In this document: positions 7,495-16,873 of the stretch, one piece after another
Layout: each line of letters opens with the position of its first letter
How positions within the stretch are numbered: the stretch's first letter is position 1
Assembly (NCBI RefSeq): GCF_009917525.1
Contig: NZ_QZDU01000002.1
Location: forward strand, 521,384-585,383
Reading direction: 5' to 3'
Length of the DNA stretch: 64,000 nucleotides
Origin: Acutalibacter sp. 1XD8-36
Lineage (GTDB): Bacteria > Bacillota > Clostridia > Oscillospirales > Acutalibacteraceae
The notes under the pieces: generated by a model
Databases searched by the model: none
Seen by the model: the letters and a program-made list of their open reading frames with translations, nothing else
Told to the model about the DNA's origin: nothing
Position numbers and translations under genes: made by a program

Positions 7495-9237
7495 ATGAGT
7501 TTTGAAGTGAGAGACCGTTTTTATATGGACGGCGAGCCCTTTAGGATAATTTCAGGGTCCATACACTATTTCCGTGTGGTACCCGAATACTGGCGTGACA
7601 GGCTTGAAAAGCTGAAGGCGCTGGGCTGTAATACCGTTGAGACCTACATACCCTGGAACATGCACGAGCCTCAAAAGGGTAAATTCCGCTTTGACGGAAT
7701 GCTCGACGTGGAGCGCTTTGTAAAGCTGGCCCAGGAGCTTGGGCTCTATGTGATACTGCGGCCGTCGCCGTATATCTGCGCCGAGTGGGAGCTGGGCGGG
7801 CTGCCCCCCTGGCTGCTCAGTGAGGACGGTATGCGCTTTAGGGTGTACTACCCGCCGTACCTGAAGCATGTGCGGGATTACTATGAGGCCCTTATGAAGA
7901 GGCTCGTACCTTTGCAGATAGATAATGGCGGGCCGGTCATAATGATGCAGGTAGAGAACGAGTACGGCTCCTATGCCAACGATAAGCAGTACATAGAGTG
8001 GCTCCGGGACCTGATGAGGGAACTGGGAGTGACCGTGCCCCTGTGCACCTCCGACGGCCCCACCCATGACATGCTGCACGGCGGCACAATGGACGGCGTC
8101 CTCGCCACAGCCAACTTTGGCTCCCGGGCCGAGGAAGCCTTTGGCTATCTCGCAAAGTTCCGCCCAAACACCCCTTTGATGTGCATGGAGTTCTGGATAG
8201 GCTGGTTTGACGCCTGGGGCAACGGCGGGCATATGAGGGGGGACCTGGAGGGGGCCTCAAAGGACCTGGATAAGCTTTTGGAGCTTGGCAATGTAAACTT
8301 CTACATGTTTGAGGGCGGTACAAACTTCGGCTTCATGAACGGCGCCAATTACTACGACCACCTCACCCCCGACACCACCTCCTACGACTACGACGCCATA
8401 CTAACTGAGGATGGGCAGATAACTGAGAAGTACCGGCGTTTCAGGGAGGTCATCGGAAAATACCAGGACATCCCCGAGGTGGAGCTTACCACCGAGATAA
8501 AGCGCATGGACTACGGAGTTATACCTGTAAGCGGCAGAGTCGGCCTGTTCTCCGTTTTGGACAGCCTGAGCTCTCCTATAGAGAATACCTTCCCCCAGCC
8601 CATGGAGAAGCTGGGCCAGAGCTACGGCTACATACTATACCACACAGACCTGCGCACCGAGGAGCAGCTTCGCCGCCTGCGCCTTCACAGGGCAAACGAC
8701 CGCGCCCAGGTGTTCGTGGACAAGAAGCCTGTTATCACCCTCATGGACAAGGAGCTCTTAGAAGAGCACGAGATGGACGTGAGCTTTAAGCGCGGCGCGG
8801 ACATGGACATCCTGGTCGAGGACCTTGGGCGGGTGAACTTCGCCGTTAAGCTGGAGGAGCAGCGCAAGGGCATTGAAGGGGGCGTCTGGTTTAACGGGCA
8901 CTGGCATAACGGCTGGAAGCAGTACCCCCTGCCTTTGGACGACCTCTCTAAGCTGGACTTTGCAAAAGGGTATCAGGAGGGCCTGCCCGCCTTCTACCGC
9001 TTCACCTTTGACATCGAGGAAACAGGCGACACCTTCCTTGACTTTGAGGGCTGGGGCAAGGGCGTGGCCTTTATGAACGGCGTAAACCTGGGCAGGTTCT
9101 GGGAGATAGGCCCTCAGAAGCGGCTGTACATCCCCGGACCCCTGCTGAAGGCCGGCACAAATGAGATTATACTTTTCGAGACTGAGGGCAAGGCCGGCGA
9201 TTCCATCGCCCTTAGAGGGACTCCGGATATAGGTTAA
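7495..9237 (+). CDS. GH35 beta-galactosidase
   Basis: 580 residues; ATG preceded by AGGGAGG. Glycoside hydrolase family 35 removes terminal beta-linked galactose with retention of configuration. The TIM barrel covers about residues 5-330: ISGSIHYFRVVPEYW near the start, acid/base E156 in QVENEYGSY and nucleophile E232 in MEFWIGWFDAWG (by analogy with human GLB1 E188/E268). C-terminal beta-sandwich domains occupy about 380-575, including FEGWGKGVAFMNGVNLGRFW, typical of the family. No signal peptide, so the enzyme is cytoplasmic and acts on imported oligosaccharides. First gene of an operon with two arabinofuranosidases, which suggests arabinogalactan-type substrates. Confidence 0.95.
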   Translation: MSFEVRDRFYMDGEPFRIISGSIHYFRVVPEYWRDRLEKLKALGCNTVETYIPWNMHEPQKGKFRFDGMLDVERFVKLAQELGLYVILRPSPYICAEWELGGLPPWLLSEDGMRFRVYYPPYLKHVRDYYEALMKRLVPLQIDNGGPVIMMQVENEYGSYANDKQYIEWLRDLMRELGVTVPLCTSDGPTHDMLHGGTMDGVLATANFGSRAEEAFGYLAKFRPNTPLMCMEFWIGWFDAWGNGGHMRGDLEGASKDLDKLLELGNVNFYMFEGGTNFGFMNGANYYDHLTPDTTSYDYDAILTEDGQITEKYRRFREVIGKYQDIPEVELTTEIKRMDYGVIPVSGRVGLFSVLDSLSSPIENTFPQPMEKLGQSYGYILYHTDLRTEEQLRRLRLHRANDRAQVFVDKKPVITLMDKELLEEHEMDVSFKRGADMDILVEDLGRVNFAVKLEEQRKGIEGGVWFNGHWHNGWKQYPLPLDDLSKLDFAKGYQEGLPAFYRFTFDIEETGDTFLDFEGWGKGVAFMNGVNLGRFWEIGPQKRLYIPGPLLKAGTNEIILFETEGKAGDSIALRGTPDIG

Positions 9238-9276
9238 AGTCCCGCAATACTACGTGAATAAGAGGAATATGTCAGT

Positions 9277-9465
9277 ATGAATCCAGAAACTGAACTCCGG
9301 GAGGCCCCGGTCTTTACGCCCCAGCCGCCACCGCCTGGGCTGGGCGTTCTGCGCACGATACTGCTGGTGCTTATGGTGCTGGTAGGCTTCGCCGAGGCCC
9401 TGCTTGCCTTGGCAGCAGCCCTGGGCATTTTCCAGGGCGCCGCAATCAGTGTCCCGCTGTTGTGA
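9277..9465 (+). CDS. Small proline-rich single-pass membrane protein
   Basis: 62 residues, ATG with AGAGGA ten bases upstream, in the gap between the GH35 and GH51 genes. Residues 1-24 are soluble and proline-rich (FTPQPPPPGLG), followed by one long hydrophobic segment (LRTILLVLMVLVGFAEALLA and on to residue ~52). No family recognised. It is in-line with the operon and may be a real small membrane protein, but coding evidence is limited. Confidence 0.45.
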   Translation: MNPETELREAPVFTPQPPPPGLGVLRTILLVLMVLVGFAEALLALAAALGIFQGAAISVPLL

Positions 9466-9508
9466 GATACGGGATATAGAGCCGATTGGAAAGGGAGGTA
9501 CATAAAAG

Positions 9509-10984
9509 ATGTCAAAGGCAATAGTCAACGGAAACCGCTCCAAGGGGCGCATCAACAGGAATATCTACGGACATTTCGCCGAGCACCTTGGCCGGTGTAT
9601 CTATAACGGCATTTATGTTGGGGAAAATTCAAGTATCCCCAATGTGAACGGTATGCGCACAGATATTGTAAACGCCCTTAAAGCCATGGGCATCCCGGTG
9701 CTCCGCTGGCCCGGAGGGTGCTTTGCAGACACCTACCACTGGCGGGACGGCATCGGCCCAAAGGACAGCCGCAAGAAGATAGTGAACACCAACTGGGGCG
9801 GGGTCACCGAGGACAATTCCTTCGGCACCCATGAGTTTATGGAACTCTGCCGCCAGCTGAACTGCGAGCCGTATATCTCCGGCAACGTGGGCTCCGGCAC
9901 AGTGCAGGAGTTCTCCGACTGGGTTGAATACTGCAATATGGGCGGCCAGTCCCCAATGGCGGGGGAGCGCCGGGCTAACGGGCAGGACGCCCCCTGGAAC
10001 GTGAAGTACTGGGGTATCGGCAACGAGGCCTGGGGCTGCGGGGGAAATATGCGCCCGGAATTCTATGGAGACCTCTGCCGCCAATACTCCACCTATCTCC
10101 GCAATTACGACCCCGAGCATTCTATATATAAGATAGCCTCCGGCGCCAGCGAGGGTGACTATAGCTGGACAAAGACAGTTATGGAGCGGGCGGGGCGTTT
10201 CATCGACGCCGTAAGCCTGCATTACTACACCCGGCCCCGCACCAAGCGCTGGGAGGACAAGGGGCCTGCTACCGGCTTCCCCAGGGAGGAGTATTACTCC
10301 ACGCTGTATAACACGCTCTACATGGAGGATCTGGTGGAAAACCACTCCCGCATTATAAAGCAGTATCAGGGAGACAGGCAGATTGGGCTCTGCGTGGACG
10401 AATGGGGCACTTGGTTTGACGTGGAGCCCGGCACAAACCCCGGCTTCCTGTATCAGCAGAACACAATGAGGGACGCCCTTGTAGCCGCCATAAACCTGAA
10501 TATCTTTAATAACCACTGTGATACGGTCGTAATGTCTAATATCGCCCAAACTGTGAACGTGCTCCAGGCGGTGGTGCTCACCGAAGGGGACAAGCTGGTG
10601 CTGACCCCAACCTACCATGTATTCGAGATGTATAAGGGCCATCAGGATGCGAGGCAGCTTGAGAGCTATGTTGAGACCGCTATGATAGGCGGCAGTCAAG
10701 TCCCTGACCTTCACATTTCTGCAAGCCAGCGGGACGACGGCACAGTGCTTGTGACCGTGGCAAACCTGGACGATAACAGCCCTGCGGAGCTGGACTGCGC
10801 CGTTACAGGCCTTGGGAAACTCCGCGAAGTCTCCGGGCGCGTGCTGTCCGGGGCCATAGGCGATTATAACGACTTTGACAGCGCTGATAATGTGAAGCCC
10901 GCCACTTTGACTGCCGGGCTCACCGGCGATGGCTTTAGGGCCACCCTGCCCGTCTGTTCGGTTGCGGCGTTCACACTTAAATGA
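9509..10984 (+). CDS. abfA: GH51 alpha-L-arabinofuranosidase
   Basis: 491 residues, start preceded by AAAGGGAGG. Family 51 enzymes release terminal alpha-L-arabinofuranose from arabinan, arabinoxylan and arabinogalactan oligosaccharides by a retaining mechanism. The (beta/alpha)8 barrel opens with [19 protein letters not shown] and [10 protein letters not shown]. Acid/base E173 lies in [13 protein letters not shown] and nucleophile E298 in [11 protein letters not shown], both at expected positions. A C-terminal jelly-roll ends the protein. No signal peptide: intracellular. The stop overlaps the start of the next gene (ATGA), so the two are coupled. Length is normal. Confidence 0.95.
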   Translation: MSKAIVNGNRSKGRINRNIYGHFAEHLGRCIYNGIYVGENSSIPNVNGMRTDIVNALKAMGIPVLRWPGGCFADTYHWRDGIGPKDSRKKIVNTNWGGVTEDNSFGTHEFMELCRQLNCEPYISGNVGSGTVQEFSDWVEYCNMGGQSPMAGERRANGQDAPWNVKYWGIGNEAWGCGGNMRPEFYGDLCRQYSTYLRNYDPEHSIYKIASGASEGDYSWTKTVMERAGRFIDAVSLHYYTRPRTKRWEDKGPATGFPREEYYSTLYNTLYMEDLVENHSRIIKQYQGDRQIGLCVDEWGTWFDVEPGTNPGFLYQQNTMRDALVAAINLNIFNNHCDTVVMSNIAQTVNVLQAVVLTEGDKLVLTPTYHVFEMYKGHQDARQLESYVETAMIGGSQVPDLHISASQRDDGTVLVTVANLDDNSPAELDCAVTGLGKLREVSGRVLSGAIGDYNDFDSADNVKPATLTAGLTGDGFRATLPVCSVAAFTLK

Positions 10985-11238
10985 CAGCGCCCCGCTGTAG
11001 GCGTTGCCTGTTAAATGAGCTGGACGGCGAGTATTTTAAATCTGTATACAAATATATAGACAGCCTGCCCCAGGAGCTAAAGGCCAGCCCGGAGATATAC
11101 TCCCGCAGGCTCGGCGTCTGCCGGGCGTGCCCGGAACTGAAAAACGGCATGTGCGCCCAGTGCGGGTGCTTTGCAGAGGTCCGGGCAGCTAAACGGCATA
11201 TGGCCTGCCCCATGGGGCGTTGGGAGCGGGAGATATAA
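10981..11238 (+). CDS. Small cysteine-rich protein (DUF6171-like)
   Basis: 85 residues starting inside the stop of the GH51 gene. Four cysteine pairs or near-pairs are visible: CRRC (6-9), CRAC (about 47-50), CAQCGC (about 58-63) and a later HMACP, with a helix ([20 protein letters not shown]) between. The spacing suggests structural metal binding, probably zinc. I believe it corresponds to the uncharacterised family DUF6171; that name is from memory. Placement between GH51 and GH127 with a 4-base overlap shows co-translation with the glycosidases, but no function can be assigned. Confidence 0.75.
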   Translation: MTAPRCRRCLLNELDGEYFKSVYKYIDSLPQELKASPEIYSRRLGVCRACPELKNGMCAQCGCFAEVRAAKRHMACPMGRWEREI

Positions 11239-11263
11239 TATTAGCAAATAAGCGAGGCTTATT

Positions 11264-13297
11264 ATGGACAAAAGTAAATTCAGCAGACCTATAGATATAG
11301 GGAGGGTAAAGGTCACGGACCCCTTCTGGCACACCATACAGGAGACTGTGCGCCGGGAGGTGATACCCTACCAGTGGGATGCCCTTAACGACCGGGTTCC
11401 GGGCGCTGAGCCCAGCTTCTGTATGCACAACTTCCGTGCGGCGGCAAGGCTTATGGAGCGCAAATCCCAGCCGGGCTTTACCGAGCCCTCCTATACCTTC
11501 CGGGGCTTCCAGACCCTTCCTGAGGACAAGAACAATCCGGACCCGGATAAATTCTACGGCTTTGTGTTTCAGGACTCGGATTTTTACAAATGGGTGGAGG
11601 CCGCGGCCTACTCCCTATGCAACCACCCGGACCCGGAGCTGGAGGCCACCGTGGACGGCGCTATCGACGTAATATGCGCGGCCCAGCACGACAGCGGGTA
11701 TCTGGACACTTACTATATTCTAAACGGAATGAACGGCTCCTTTACAAACCTTAAAGACCACCACGAGCTCTACTGCCTGGGCCACCTTGTGGAGAGCGCT
11801 GCGGCTTATTATATGGCTACCGGCAAGGACAGGCTGCTTGGGGCGGCAAAGAGGTATGCCGACTATGTGGGGGAGTGCTTCGGGCCTGAGGAAGGTAAGC
11901 GAAAGGGGTATCCGGGACATGAGATAGCGGAGATGGCCCTTTTCCGGCTTTATGAGATCACCGGCGAGGAGAAGTATCTTGCCCTTGGCAAGTTCTTCCT
12001 GGACCAGCGGGGCACAGAGCCCAACTACTTCCTGGAGGAGGAGAGGCGCCGCGAGGGCCGCCACGAGCCAAAAGGGGACACGGCTCCCTATGCCTACTAC
12101 CAGGCCCATAAGCCTGTGCGGGAGCAGGAGGAGGCTATGGGGCACGCGGTGCGGGCCGGGTATCTCTACTCCGGCATGGCAGACGGGGCAAGACTCACCG
12201 GGGACGATTCCATGCTGGCGGTATGTAACAGGCTCTGGGACAATATTGTGAAGAAAAAGCTATATATTACCGGCGGGATTGGCGGCACGGCAGTGGGCGA
12301 GGCATTTTCCTACCCCTACGACCTGCCCAACGACACGGCTTATTCCGAGAGCTGTGCGGCAATCTCCCTGGCCTTTTTCGCAAGGCGTATGCTGGAGATA
12401 AACCCGGTCTCCCAGTATGCCGATGTCATGGAGCTGGCTATGTACAACACCGTGCTCAGCGGTATGGCCCTGGACGGCAAGAGCTTCTTCTATGTGAACC
12501 CTCTGGAGGTGGACCCCGCAGCCTGTAAAGCCGATACCCGTCTTGAGCATGTGGAGCCGGTGCGCCAGAAGTGGTTTGGCTGCGCCTGCTGCCCGCCCAA
12601 TATCGCTAGGATAGTCACCTCTGCTGCGGCGTATGCCTTCACAGAGAGGGAGGACGCGGTCTTTACACACCTGTATATGGGCAGCGAGATAACCAAGAAA
12701 GTTGGTGGCGCTAAGCTCCGGCTGACCCTAGAGAGCAGTATCCCCTGGGAGGGCCGCGCCGCTATGACCGTACATACCGATACGCCCGCCATGTGCACCC
12801 TGGCCTTCCGGCTCCCGGGCTGGTGCAGGAAGCCTGCAGTCACCGGCCCTGAGGGTATGGAACGCTCTGAGAAAGACGGCTATATATACTTTACCGGCCT
12901 ATGGCATGACGGCGACCGGGTAGAGCTCAATTTCCCCATGGATATCCGCCTGAGCTCAGCCGACCCCAGGGTCCGGGAGGACCTTGGCCGCGTGGCTGTC
13001 ACCAGAGGACCTGTCTGCTACTGCCTTGAACAGGCCGACAACGGAGAGAATTTGCACCTACTGAGGGTGGACCCTGGCGCTATAGATAGGGCTATTGTGA
13101 GCGATATAGAGATTTGCGGGCAGAAAATGTGTGCCCTGGAGCTTGACGGTTACCGTCTTGAGCTGCCGGACGAGGGCTCTCCCCTCTACGCCGACTACGC
13201 CCCGCCAAGGGAATCCCCCGCCAAGCTGAAGTTCATCCCCTACTACGCCTGGGCCAACCGGGGCGAGGGTGAAATGAGCGTTTGGGTGCGGGTATAA
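11264..13297 (+). CDS. GH127 beta-L-arabinofuranosidase
   Basis: 677 residues, close to the ~660 of the characterised Bifidobacterium HypBA1. Family 127 enzymes cleave beta-1,2-linked L-arabinofuranose, as found on hydroxyproline-rich plant glycoproteins, using a zinc-bound cysteine nucleophile. The predicted metal set is present: E362 and C364 in AYSESCAAISL, and C442/C443 in FGCACCPPNIAR, with C442 the expected nucleophile. The alpha/alpha barrel spans about 90-430 (e.g. DHHELYCLGHLVESAAAYY) and beta domains follow. No signal peptide. It lies 15 bases upstream of araD in the same operon. Confidence 0.93.
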   Translation: MDKSKFSRPIDIGRVKVTDPFWHTIQETVRREVIPYQWDALNDRVPGAEPSFCMHNFRAAARLMERKSQPGFTEPSYTFRGFQTLPEDKNNPDPDKFYGFVFQDSDFYKWVEAAAYSLCNHPDPELEATVDGAIDVICAAQHDSGYLDTYYILNGMNGSFTNLKDHHELYCLGHLVESAAAYYMATGKDRLLGAAKRYADYVGECFGPEEGKRKGYPGHEIAEMALFRLYEITGEEKYLALGKFFLDQRGTEPNYFLEEERRREGRHEPKGDTAPYAYYQAHKPVREQEEAMGHAVRAGYLYSGMADGARLTGDDSMLAVCNRLWDNIVKKKLYITGGIGGTAVGEAFSYPYDLPNDTAYSESCAAISLAFFARRMLEINPVSQYADVMELAMYNTVLSGMALDGKSFFYVNPLEVDPAACKADTRLEHVEPVRQKWFGCACCPPNIARIVTSAAAYAFTEREDAVFTHLYMGSEITKKVGGAKLRLTLESSIPWEGRAAMTVHTDTPAMCTLAFRLPGWCRKPAVTGPEGMERSEKDGYIYFTGLWHDGDRVELNFPMDIRLSSADPRVREDLGRVAVTRGPVCYCLEQADNGENLHLLRVDPGAIDRAIVSDIEICGQKMCALELDGYRLELPDEGSPLYADYAPPRESPAKLKFIPYYAWANRGEGEMSVWVRV

Positions 13298-13311
13298 GTT
13301 AGGAGTATGCT

Positions 13312-14010
13312 ATGTTGGAGAAACTGAAGCAGGAGGTCTGTGAGGCAAATTTGCTGCTGCCAAAGCACGGCCTTGTTACCTTCACCTGGGGCAATGTGTC
13401 CGGTATAGACCGGGAGCGGGGCCTGATGGTGATAAAGCCCTCAGGGGTGGAGTATGACGGTATGACAACCGGGGATATGGTCGTAGTGGACTTGGAGAGC
13501 GGCGAGCGCATTGACGGCAGATGGAAGCCCTCAAGCGACACGGACACTCACCTGGCCTTATACCGTGCTTTCCCAAAGCTCGGGGGTATAGTCCACACCC
13601 ACAGCCGCTGGGCCACCACCTTCGCCCAGGCCGGAAGGTCCATTCCGGCTATGGGCACCACTCACGGCGACTACTTCTATGGGGATATCCCCTGCACAAG
13701 AAGAATGTCTCCGGAGGAGATTTGCGGCAGCTATGAACTGGAGACCGGCAATGTGATAATCGAGACGTTTCATAAGTGCGGCGCCGACCCCATGAGTATC
13801 CCCGGGGCACTGGTCCACAGCCACGGCCCGTTCGCCTGGGGCAGTGACCCCAAAAACGCCGTGCACAACGCCGTGGTGATGGAGGAGGTCGCCTTTATGG
13901 ACTGGCACGCCATAATGCTTGAGCCTGAATCCGTCCGAATGCAGCAGGAGCTTCTTGATAAGCACTACCTTCGCAAGCATGGGGCCAATGCCTACTATGG
14001 GCAGGGCTGA
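13312..14010 (+). CDS. araD: L-ribulose-5-phosphate 4-epimerase
   Basis: 232 residues, AGGAG upstream. Converts L-ribulose 5-phosphate to D-xylulose 5-phosphate, the last step that brings L-arabinose into the pentose phosphate pathway. Class II aldolase fold: D76 (SSDTDTH), H95 and H97 (IVHTHSRW) and a third His in [11 protein letters not shown] form the zinc site, with numbering identical to the E. coli enzyme. [14 protein letters not shown] near the N-terminus is the phosphate-binding loop. It ends the arabinose operon. No isomerase (araA) or ribulokinase (araB) is present in this window, so those must be elsewhere. Confidence 0.95.
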   Translation: MLEKLKQEVCEANLLLPKHGLVTFTWGNVSGIDRERGLMVIKPSGVEYDGMTTGDMVVVDLESGERIDGRWKPSSDTDTHLALYRAFPKLGGIVHTHSRWATTFAQAGRSIPAMGTTHGDYFYGDIPCTRRMSPEEICGSYELETGNVIIETFHKCGADPMSIPGALVHSHGPFAWGSDPKNAVHNAVVMEEVAFMDWHAIMLEPESVRMQQELLDKHYLRKHGANAYYGQG

Positions 14011-14025
14011 CTGCCGGAAAGACAT

Positions 14026-14060
14026 AGAGAGCGCCCGGAGACATTTTCCGGGCGCTCTCT
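14026..14060. terminator. Hairpin between convergent genes
   Basis: A perfect 13-bp stem (14026-14038 with 14048-14060) lies between araD and the convergent acetyltransferase. T-tracts are poor, so termination is probable but not typical. Confidence 0.6.
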
Positions 14061-14078
14061 ACTTATGTCAGAATGGGG

Positions 14079-14822
14079 CTATATCCACTTTGAGATGTCT
14101 GTTACAAAGGCGTAGGGATTTATGCGCATCTCCATCAGCCCCACGGCAAGCAGGGCCCGGGCGTCTATAAGATATGCGTTTGCGTTCAGAAGCTTTCCCC
14201 TGATAATATCCGGCTCCTCTAAAATATCCCCTATCCTCTGGAATTCCTGCCCCCAGCCGAAGTCGTCGGCGCCCTGGTACTGCCGCTCCGCGCCGTTGAC
14301 TATGTAGGTATTGGTAAAGCCGTACCTTATCCATGGCGGGCGAACTATATCCTCTATGCCGTGCATAAAAGTACATGCCTCCAGTATATCCCCAATGAAC
14401 AGCAGCTTTCCCCCCACTACCGCCAGCTGCATAAAAGGCGAGTGGGGCCCTACAGCGGTGTCGTCCATCCCATGCCCTACGGTGAGCCTGTGGGCCAGCG
14501 CCCCCCTGGCACAGACCGAGTGGGTTGGGTTTATGCTCCGCTCAACACCGGGCTGTCTCCAGAATACCCTAGGCAGGAGGCCTATGCATGGCGGAGTGGT
14601 CTCGCTGTCGAACACCCTATGCTCACCACTCACGTTTTCATAGGTCAGGGCCGGCATAAGCAACGTGCCGGATTCCCCTACCGACTCCTGCAAGGCCGCT
14701 ATCACCTCCTCCGGGGTGAGCCTGGTTCCCAGGGCTTTCATAGACGAGTGCACCAGCACCGCGTCCCCTTCTTTAACGCCCAGCATCTGCAAATCCCGTA
14801 TAAGCTGTTCTCTTTCTGTCAT
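14079..14822 (-). CDS. AAC(3)-family N-acetyltransferase
   Basis: 247 residues, ATG at 14822 with AAAGGAG upstream. Belongs to the antibiotic N-acetyltransferase family (AAC(3)/YokD/FrbF), which transfers acetyl from acetyl-CoA to an amino group. Family markers: DAVLVHSSMKALG at the start, GTLLMPALTYENV, INPTHSVCARG, and DDTAVGPHSPFMQL. Many chromosomal members do not confer aminoglycoside resistance, so the real substrate is open and should not be read as a resistance gene. It is monocistronic, convergent to the arabinose operon and divergent from the MBL-fold gene. A palindrome lies upstream (14848-14865). Confidence 0.85.
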   Translation of the reverse strand: MTEREQLIRDLQMLGVKEGDAVLVHSSMKALGTRLTPEEVIAALQESVGESGTLLMPALTYENVSGEHRVFDSETTPPCIGLLPRVFWRQPGVERSINPTHSVCARGALAHRLTVGHGMDDTAVGPHSPFMQLAVVGGKLLFIGDILEACTFMHGIEDIVRPPWIRYGFTNTYIVNGAERQYQGADDFGWGQEFQRIGDILEEPDIIRGKLLNANAYLIDARALLAVGLMEMRINPYAFVTDISKWI

Positions 14823-14847
14823 GTGTACATCTCCTTTCTTTATTATT

Positions 14848-14865
14848 ATGTTAAAATGCTAACAT
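14848..14865. promoter_or_regulatory. Palindrome upstream of the acetyltransferase gene
   Basis: ATGTTA-AAATGC-TAACAT, perfect 6-bp arms, 26 bases upstream of the acetyltransferase start and overlapping its probable promoter region. Candidate operator; the binding protein is unknown. Confidence 0.4.
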
Positions 14866-14921
14866 TTTGCTCAGACCAAAGTCAATAGCTGCGGCAAATT
14901 TCTGCGAAAAAAATTGGGGGC

Positions 14922-14950
14922 TGTTCAAAGGGGCTCCTTCGTGTTATAAT
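14922..14950 (+). promoter_or_regulatory. Promoter of the MBL-fold gene
   Basis: TGTTCA (14922-14927), 17 bases, TATAAT (14945-14950), 35 bases before the start. The -10 is consensus, the -35 weak. Confidence 0.55.
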
Positions 14951-14985
14951 GCTCACATAGTGAGGAAAAGATTGGAGGACACGCC

Positions 14986-15948
14986 ATGAACAAGAAAAGG
15001 TCAAAATACAGCCTGGGCCCTGTAGCGGGGCTCGTAGTTTTGATAGTTCTGTTCCTGCTCTCAAGCCGGATAAACCTTTCGGACGGCGGCGCCCCGGAGG
15101 GGATAAATTCGGTTCCCCTGCCGGACAGCTCAGCCGACCAGCCCTTGCAGGTCTACTTTCTGGACGTGGGCCAGGGAGACAGCGAGCTCATACGGATACC
15201 CGGGGAAACCGGATATTTCAATATGCTGCTAGACACCGGCGAATATGAGTACGCTGACGGCCTCACCGAATATTTGAAGGGCCTGGGTGTAGAGCGCATA
15301 GATGCGCTGGTCTGCTCTCACCCGCACACAGACCATATGGGCTGCATGGCACGGATAGTCCAGCGCTTTGACATTGGGGCCATATATATGCCCCTGCTCC
15401 CCGAGGACAGGGCTCCGACTACCGCCGCCTATGAGAAACTGCTGGACGCCGCCCTGGACAAAGGGCTCACCATAAACCAGCTGCATGAGGACGCCATCAT
15501 TGAGTCGCCCCCTGGCTCACAGTTCCAGGTAATGTCCCCAAGGATGGACGCAGACTGGGACGGGGCAAACAATTACTCGGCGGTGATACGCCTGGTCTAC
15601 GGCGAAAGCTCCTTCCTGTTTACCGGGGACGCCGAGGAGGAGAGCGAGGAGATTATTTTGGAGGACGGCTATATGCTCAGCTCAGACGTGCTCAAATGCG
15701 GGCACCACGGCTCCAGTTCCTCTACTTCAGATGAATTTTTGGAGGCGGTGGACCCCCTCTACGCCGTTATAAGCTGTGAGACAGGAAACCGCTACGGCCA
15801 CCCTCACCGGGAGACCGTAGAGAAGCTGGACAGGGAAAAAATAATTACCTACCGCACCGATAAGGACGGCACCATACTTGCCGAGAGCATGGGTGACAGG
15901 ATAACCTTCACCACCGGCCTGGACTCTGTACAGGGAAGGGACGGCTGA
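14986..15948 (+). CDS. Membrane-anchored MBL-fold hydrolase (ComEC C-terminal-like)
   Basis: 320 residues, start preceded by a GGAGGA-type ribosome-binding site. A short basic N-terminus and one hydrophobic segment (about residues 11-27, GPVAGLVVLIVLFLLSS) anchor the protein, with the catalytic domain outside. Metallo-beta-lactamase fold: VYFLDVGQGDSELI, then the metal motif H112-P-H114-T-D116-H117 (SHPHTDHMG), later FLFTGDAEEES and LKCGHHGSSSSTS. This motif set is that of the ComEC/Rec2 nuclease-like domain family found as stand-alone secreted proteins in Firmicutes. Substrate unknown; extracellular DNA or phosphodiesters are plausible. Confidence 0.85.
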   Translation: MNKKRSKYSLGPVAGLVVLIVLFLLSSRINLSDGGAPEGINSVPLPDSSADQPLQVYFLDVGQGDSELIRIPGETGYFNMLLDTGEYEYADGLTEYLKGLGVERIDALVCSHPHTDHMGCMARIVQRFDIGAIYMPLLPEDRAPTTAAYEKLLDAALDKGLTINQLHEDAIIESPPGSQFQVMSPRMDADWDGANNYSAVIRLVYGESSFLFTGDAEEESEEIILEDGYMLSSDVLKCGHHGSSSSTSDEFLEAVDPLYAVISCETGNRYGHPHRETVEKLDREKIITYRTDKDGTILAESMGDRITFTTGLDSVQGRDG

Positions 15949-15952
15949 TATA

Positions 15953-16735
15953 ATGGCAGCGGAATTTGAGCAAAATTTTGACAGGGAGGCCAGGGACTAC
16001 GACTCGGCCCGTCCGGAGTACCCTCCGGAGCTCTATAGGGATATTTTTTCCTATCATGCCTTGGGCAAGAGCAGCCGGGTCTTGGAGATAGGGCTTGGCA
16101 CCGGGAAGGCCTCCGGGCCTATACTTGATACTGGCTGTGATTTAGTTGGCCTTGAGCCGGGAAAAAACCTTGCGTCTCTTGCAAAAAAGCGGCTGGCACT
16201 CTATGATAACCTCACTCTCCGGGAGCTGACCCTTCAGGATTTTGACTGCCCGGGGGATACCTTCGAGCTTATATACGCCGCCACAGCCTTTCACTGGCTC
16301 CCGGAGGAGTACGGCTATAGGCGGGTATATGAGCTGTTGCGCCCAGGCGGCGCCTTTGCCCGCTTCGCATACCACGCTGGGCCGGACAGGGTTCGCCATG
16401 AGCTCACCGGGGAGGTCTATGAGCTCTACCGCCGGTATATGCACGGCGGCAAGGGGGAGTACCGCCCGCTGACCGAATCAGATGGTGAAAGGCTGCTGGC
16501 AATCCCAAAGAGGTATGACTTTATAGATACGGAGTTTCACCTGTACGAGTTCAGGAAAGACTTCACGGCAGAGGACTATATGGGCCTTTTACGCACCTAC
16601 CCCGACCATATGGCCCTGGACCCCAATGACCGCCAGGGGCTTTTCGGCGGGATATATGACGCGATACTGCGCCACGGCGGAATAATGACAGTGTACTATA
16701 CTGTGGACCTGGAGCTGGCTAGAAGGCCGGAGTAA
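15953..16735 (+). CDS. Class I SAM-dependent methyltransferase
   Basis: 260 residues, four bases after the MBL gene and probably co-transcribed; the ribosome-binding site is weak. Rossmann-type SAM-binding domain: motif I VLEIGLGTGKASGP (about 42-55), LVGLEPGKNL (motif II acidic/helix region), FELIYAATAFHWL (motif IV) and LLRPGGAFARF. The N-terminal FDREARDYDSARPEYP is typical of small-molecule methyltransferases of the Methyltransf_11 type. Substrate cannot be told from the sequence. Confidence 0.85.
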   Translation: MAAEFEQNFDREARDYDSARPEYPPELYRDIFSYHALGKSSRVLEIGLGTGKASGPILDTGCDLVGLEPGKNLASLAKKRLALYDNLTLRELTLQDFDCPGDTFELIYAATAFHWLPEEYGYRRVYELLRPGGAFARFAYHAGPDRVRHELTGEVYELYRRYMHGGKGEYRPLTESDGERLLAIPKRYDFIDTEFHLYEFRKDFTAEDYMGLLRTYPDHMALDPNDRQGLFGGIYDAILRHGGIMTVYYTVDLELARRPE

Positions 16736-16750
16736 GCGGCGAAATGGACC

Positions 16751-16779
16751 TTGCATTTTCCCTGTACATGTGGTATAAT
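16751..16779 (+). promoter_or_regulatory. Promoter of the convergent antitoxin-like RNA
   Basis: TTGCAT (16751-16756), 17 bases, TATAAT (16774-16779). The only thing downstream on this strand before a terminator is the small RNA at 16786-16866. Confidence 0.65.
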
Positions 16780-16785
16780 TTGAAT

Positions 16786-16866
16786 GACCAAAACACAGGT
16801 GGTCATAGTCGTTCATCGAAACACGAAGACCGGGGAGGTGGCGCCTTCCCCGGTCTTCTCTTTTTA
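16786..16866 (+). ncRNA. Candidate antitoxin small RNA (RNA II-like) of a par/Fst type I system
   Basis: A short non-coding transcript of about 80 bases is predicted from the promoter at 16751-16779. It has a 6-bp hairpin TGACCA/TGGTCA near the 5' end and ends in a 12-bp terminator stem (16825-16836 with 16847-16858) with a T-rich tail (16859-16865). It converges on the toxin gene at 16874-16960. Its 5' half contains a 22-base sequence (16794-16815) repeated directly over the toxin start region. The RNA is therefore complementary to the toxin mRNA both at the ribosome-binding/start region and at the shared terminator, as in the par locus of plasmid pAD1. Confidence 0.7.
16794..16815 (+). repeat. 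Direct repeat a of the type I locus (in antitoxin RNA)
   Basis: CACAGGTGG-T-CATA-G-TCGTTCA. The partner copy at 16948-16970 differs by one substitution and a small change in the spacer. Confidence 0.85.
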
Positions 16867-16873
16867 GAACCGC

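Noticed and set aside
9629..10714. 361-codon minus-strand open frame over the GH51 gene
   Set aside because: Antisense to a clear GH51 enzyme with intact catalytic residues; no family resemblance or start signal.
14079..14822. Aminoglycoside resistance gene
   Set aside because: The family is AAC(3)-like, but many chromosomal relatives act on other substrates; sequence alone does not support a resistance claim.
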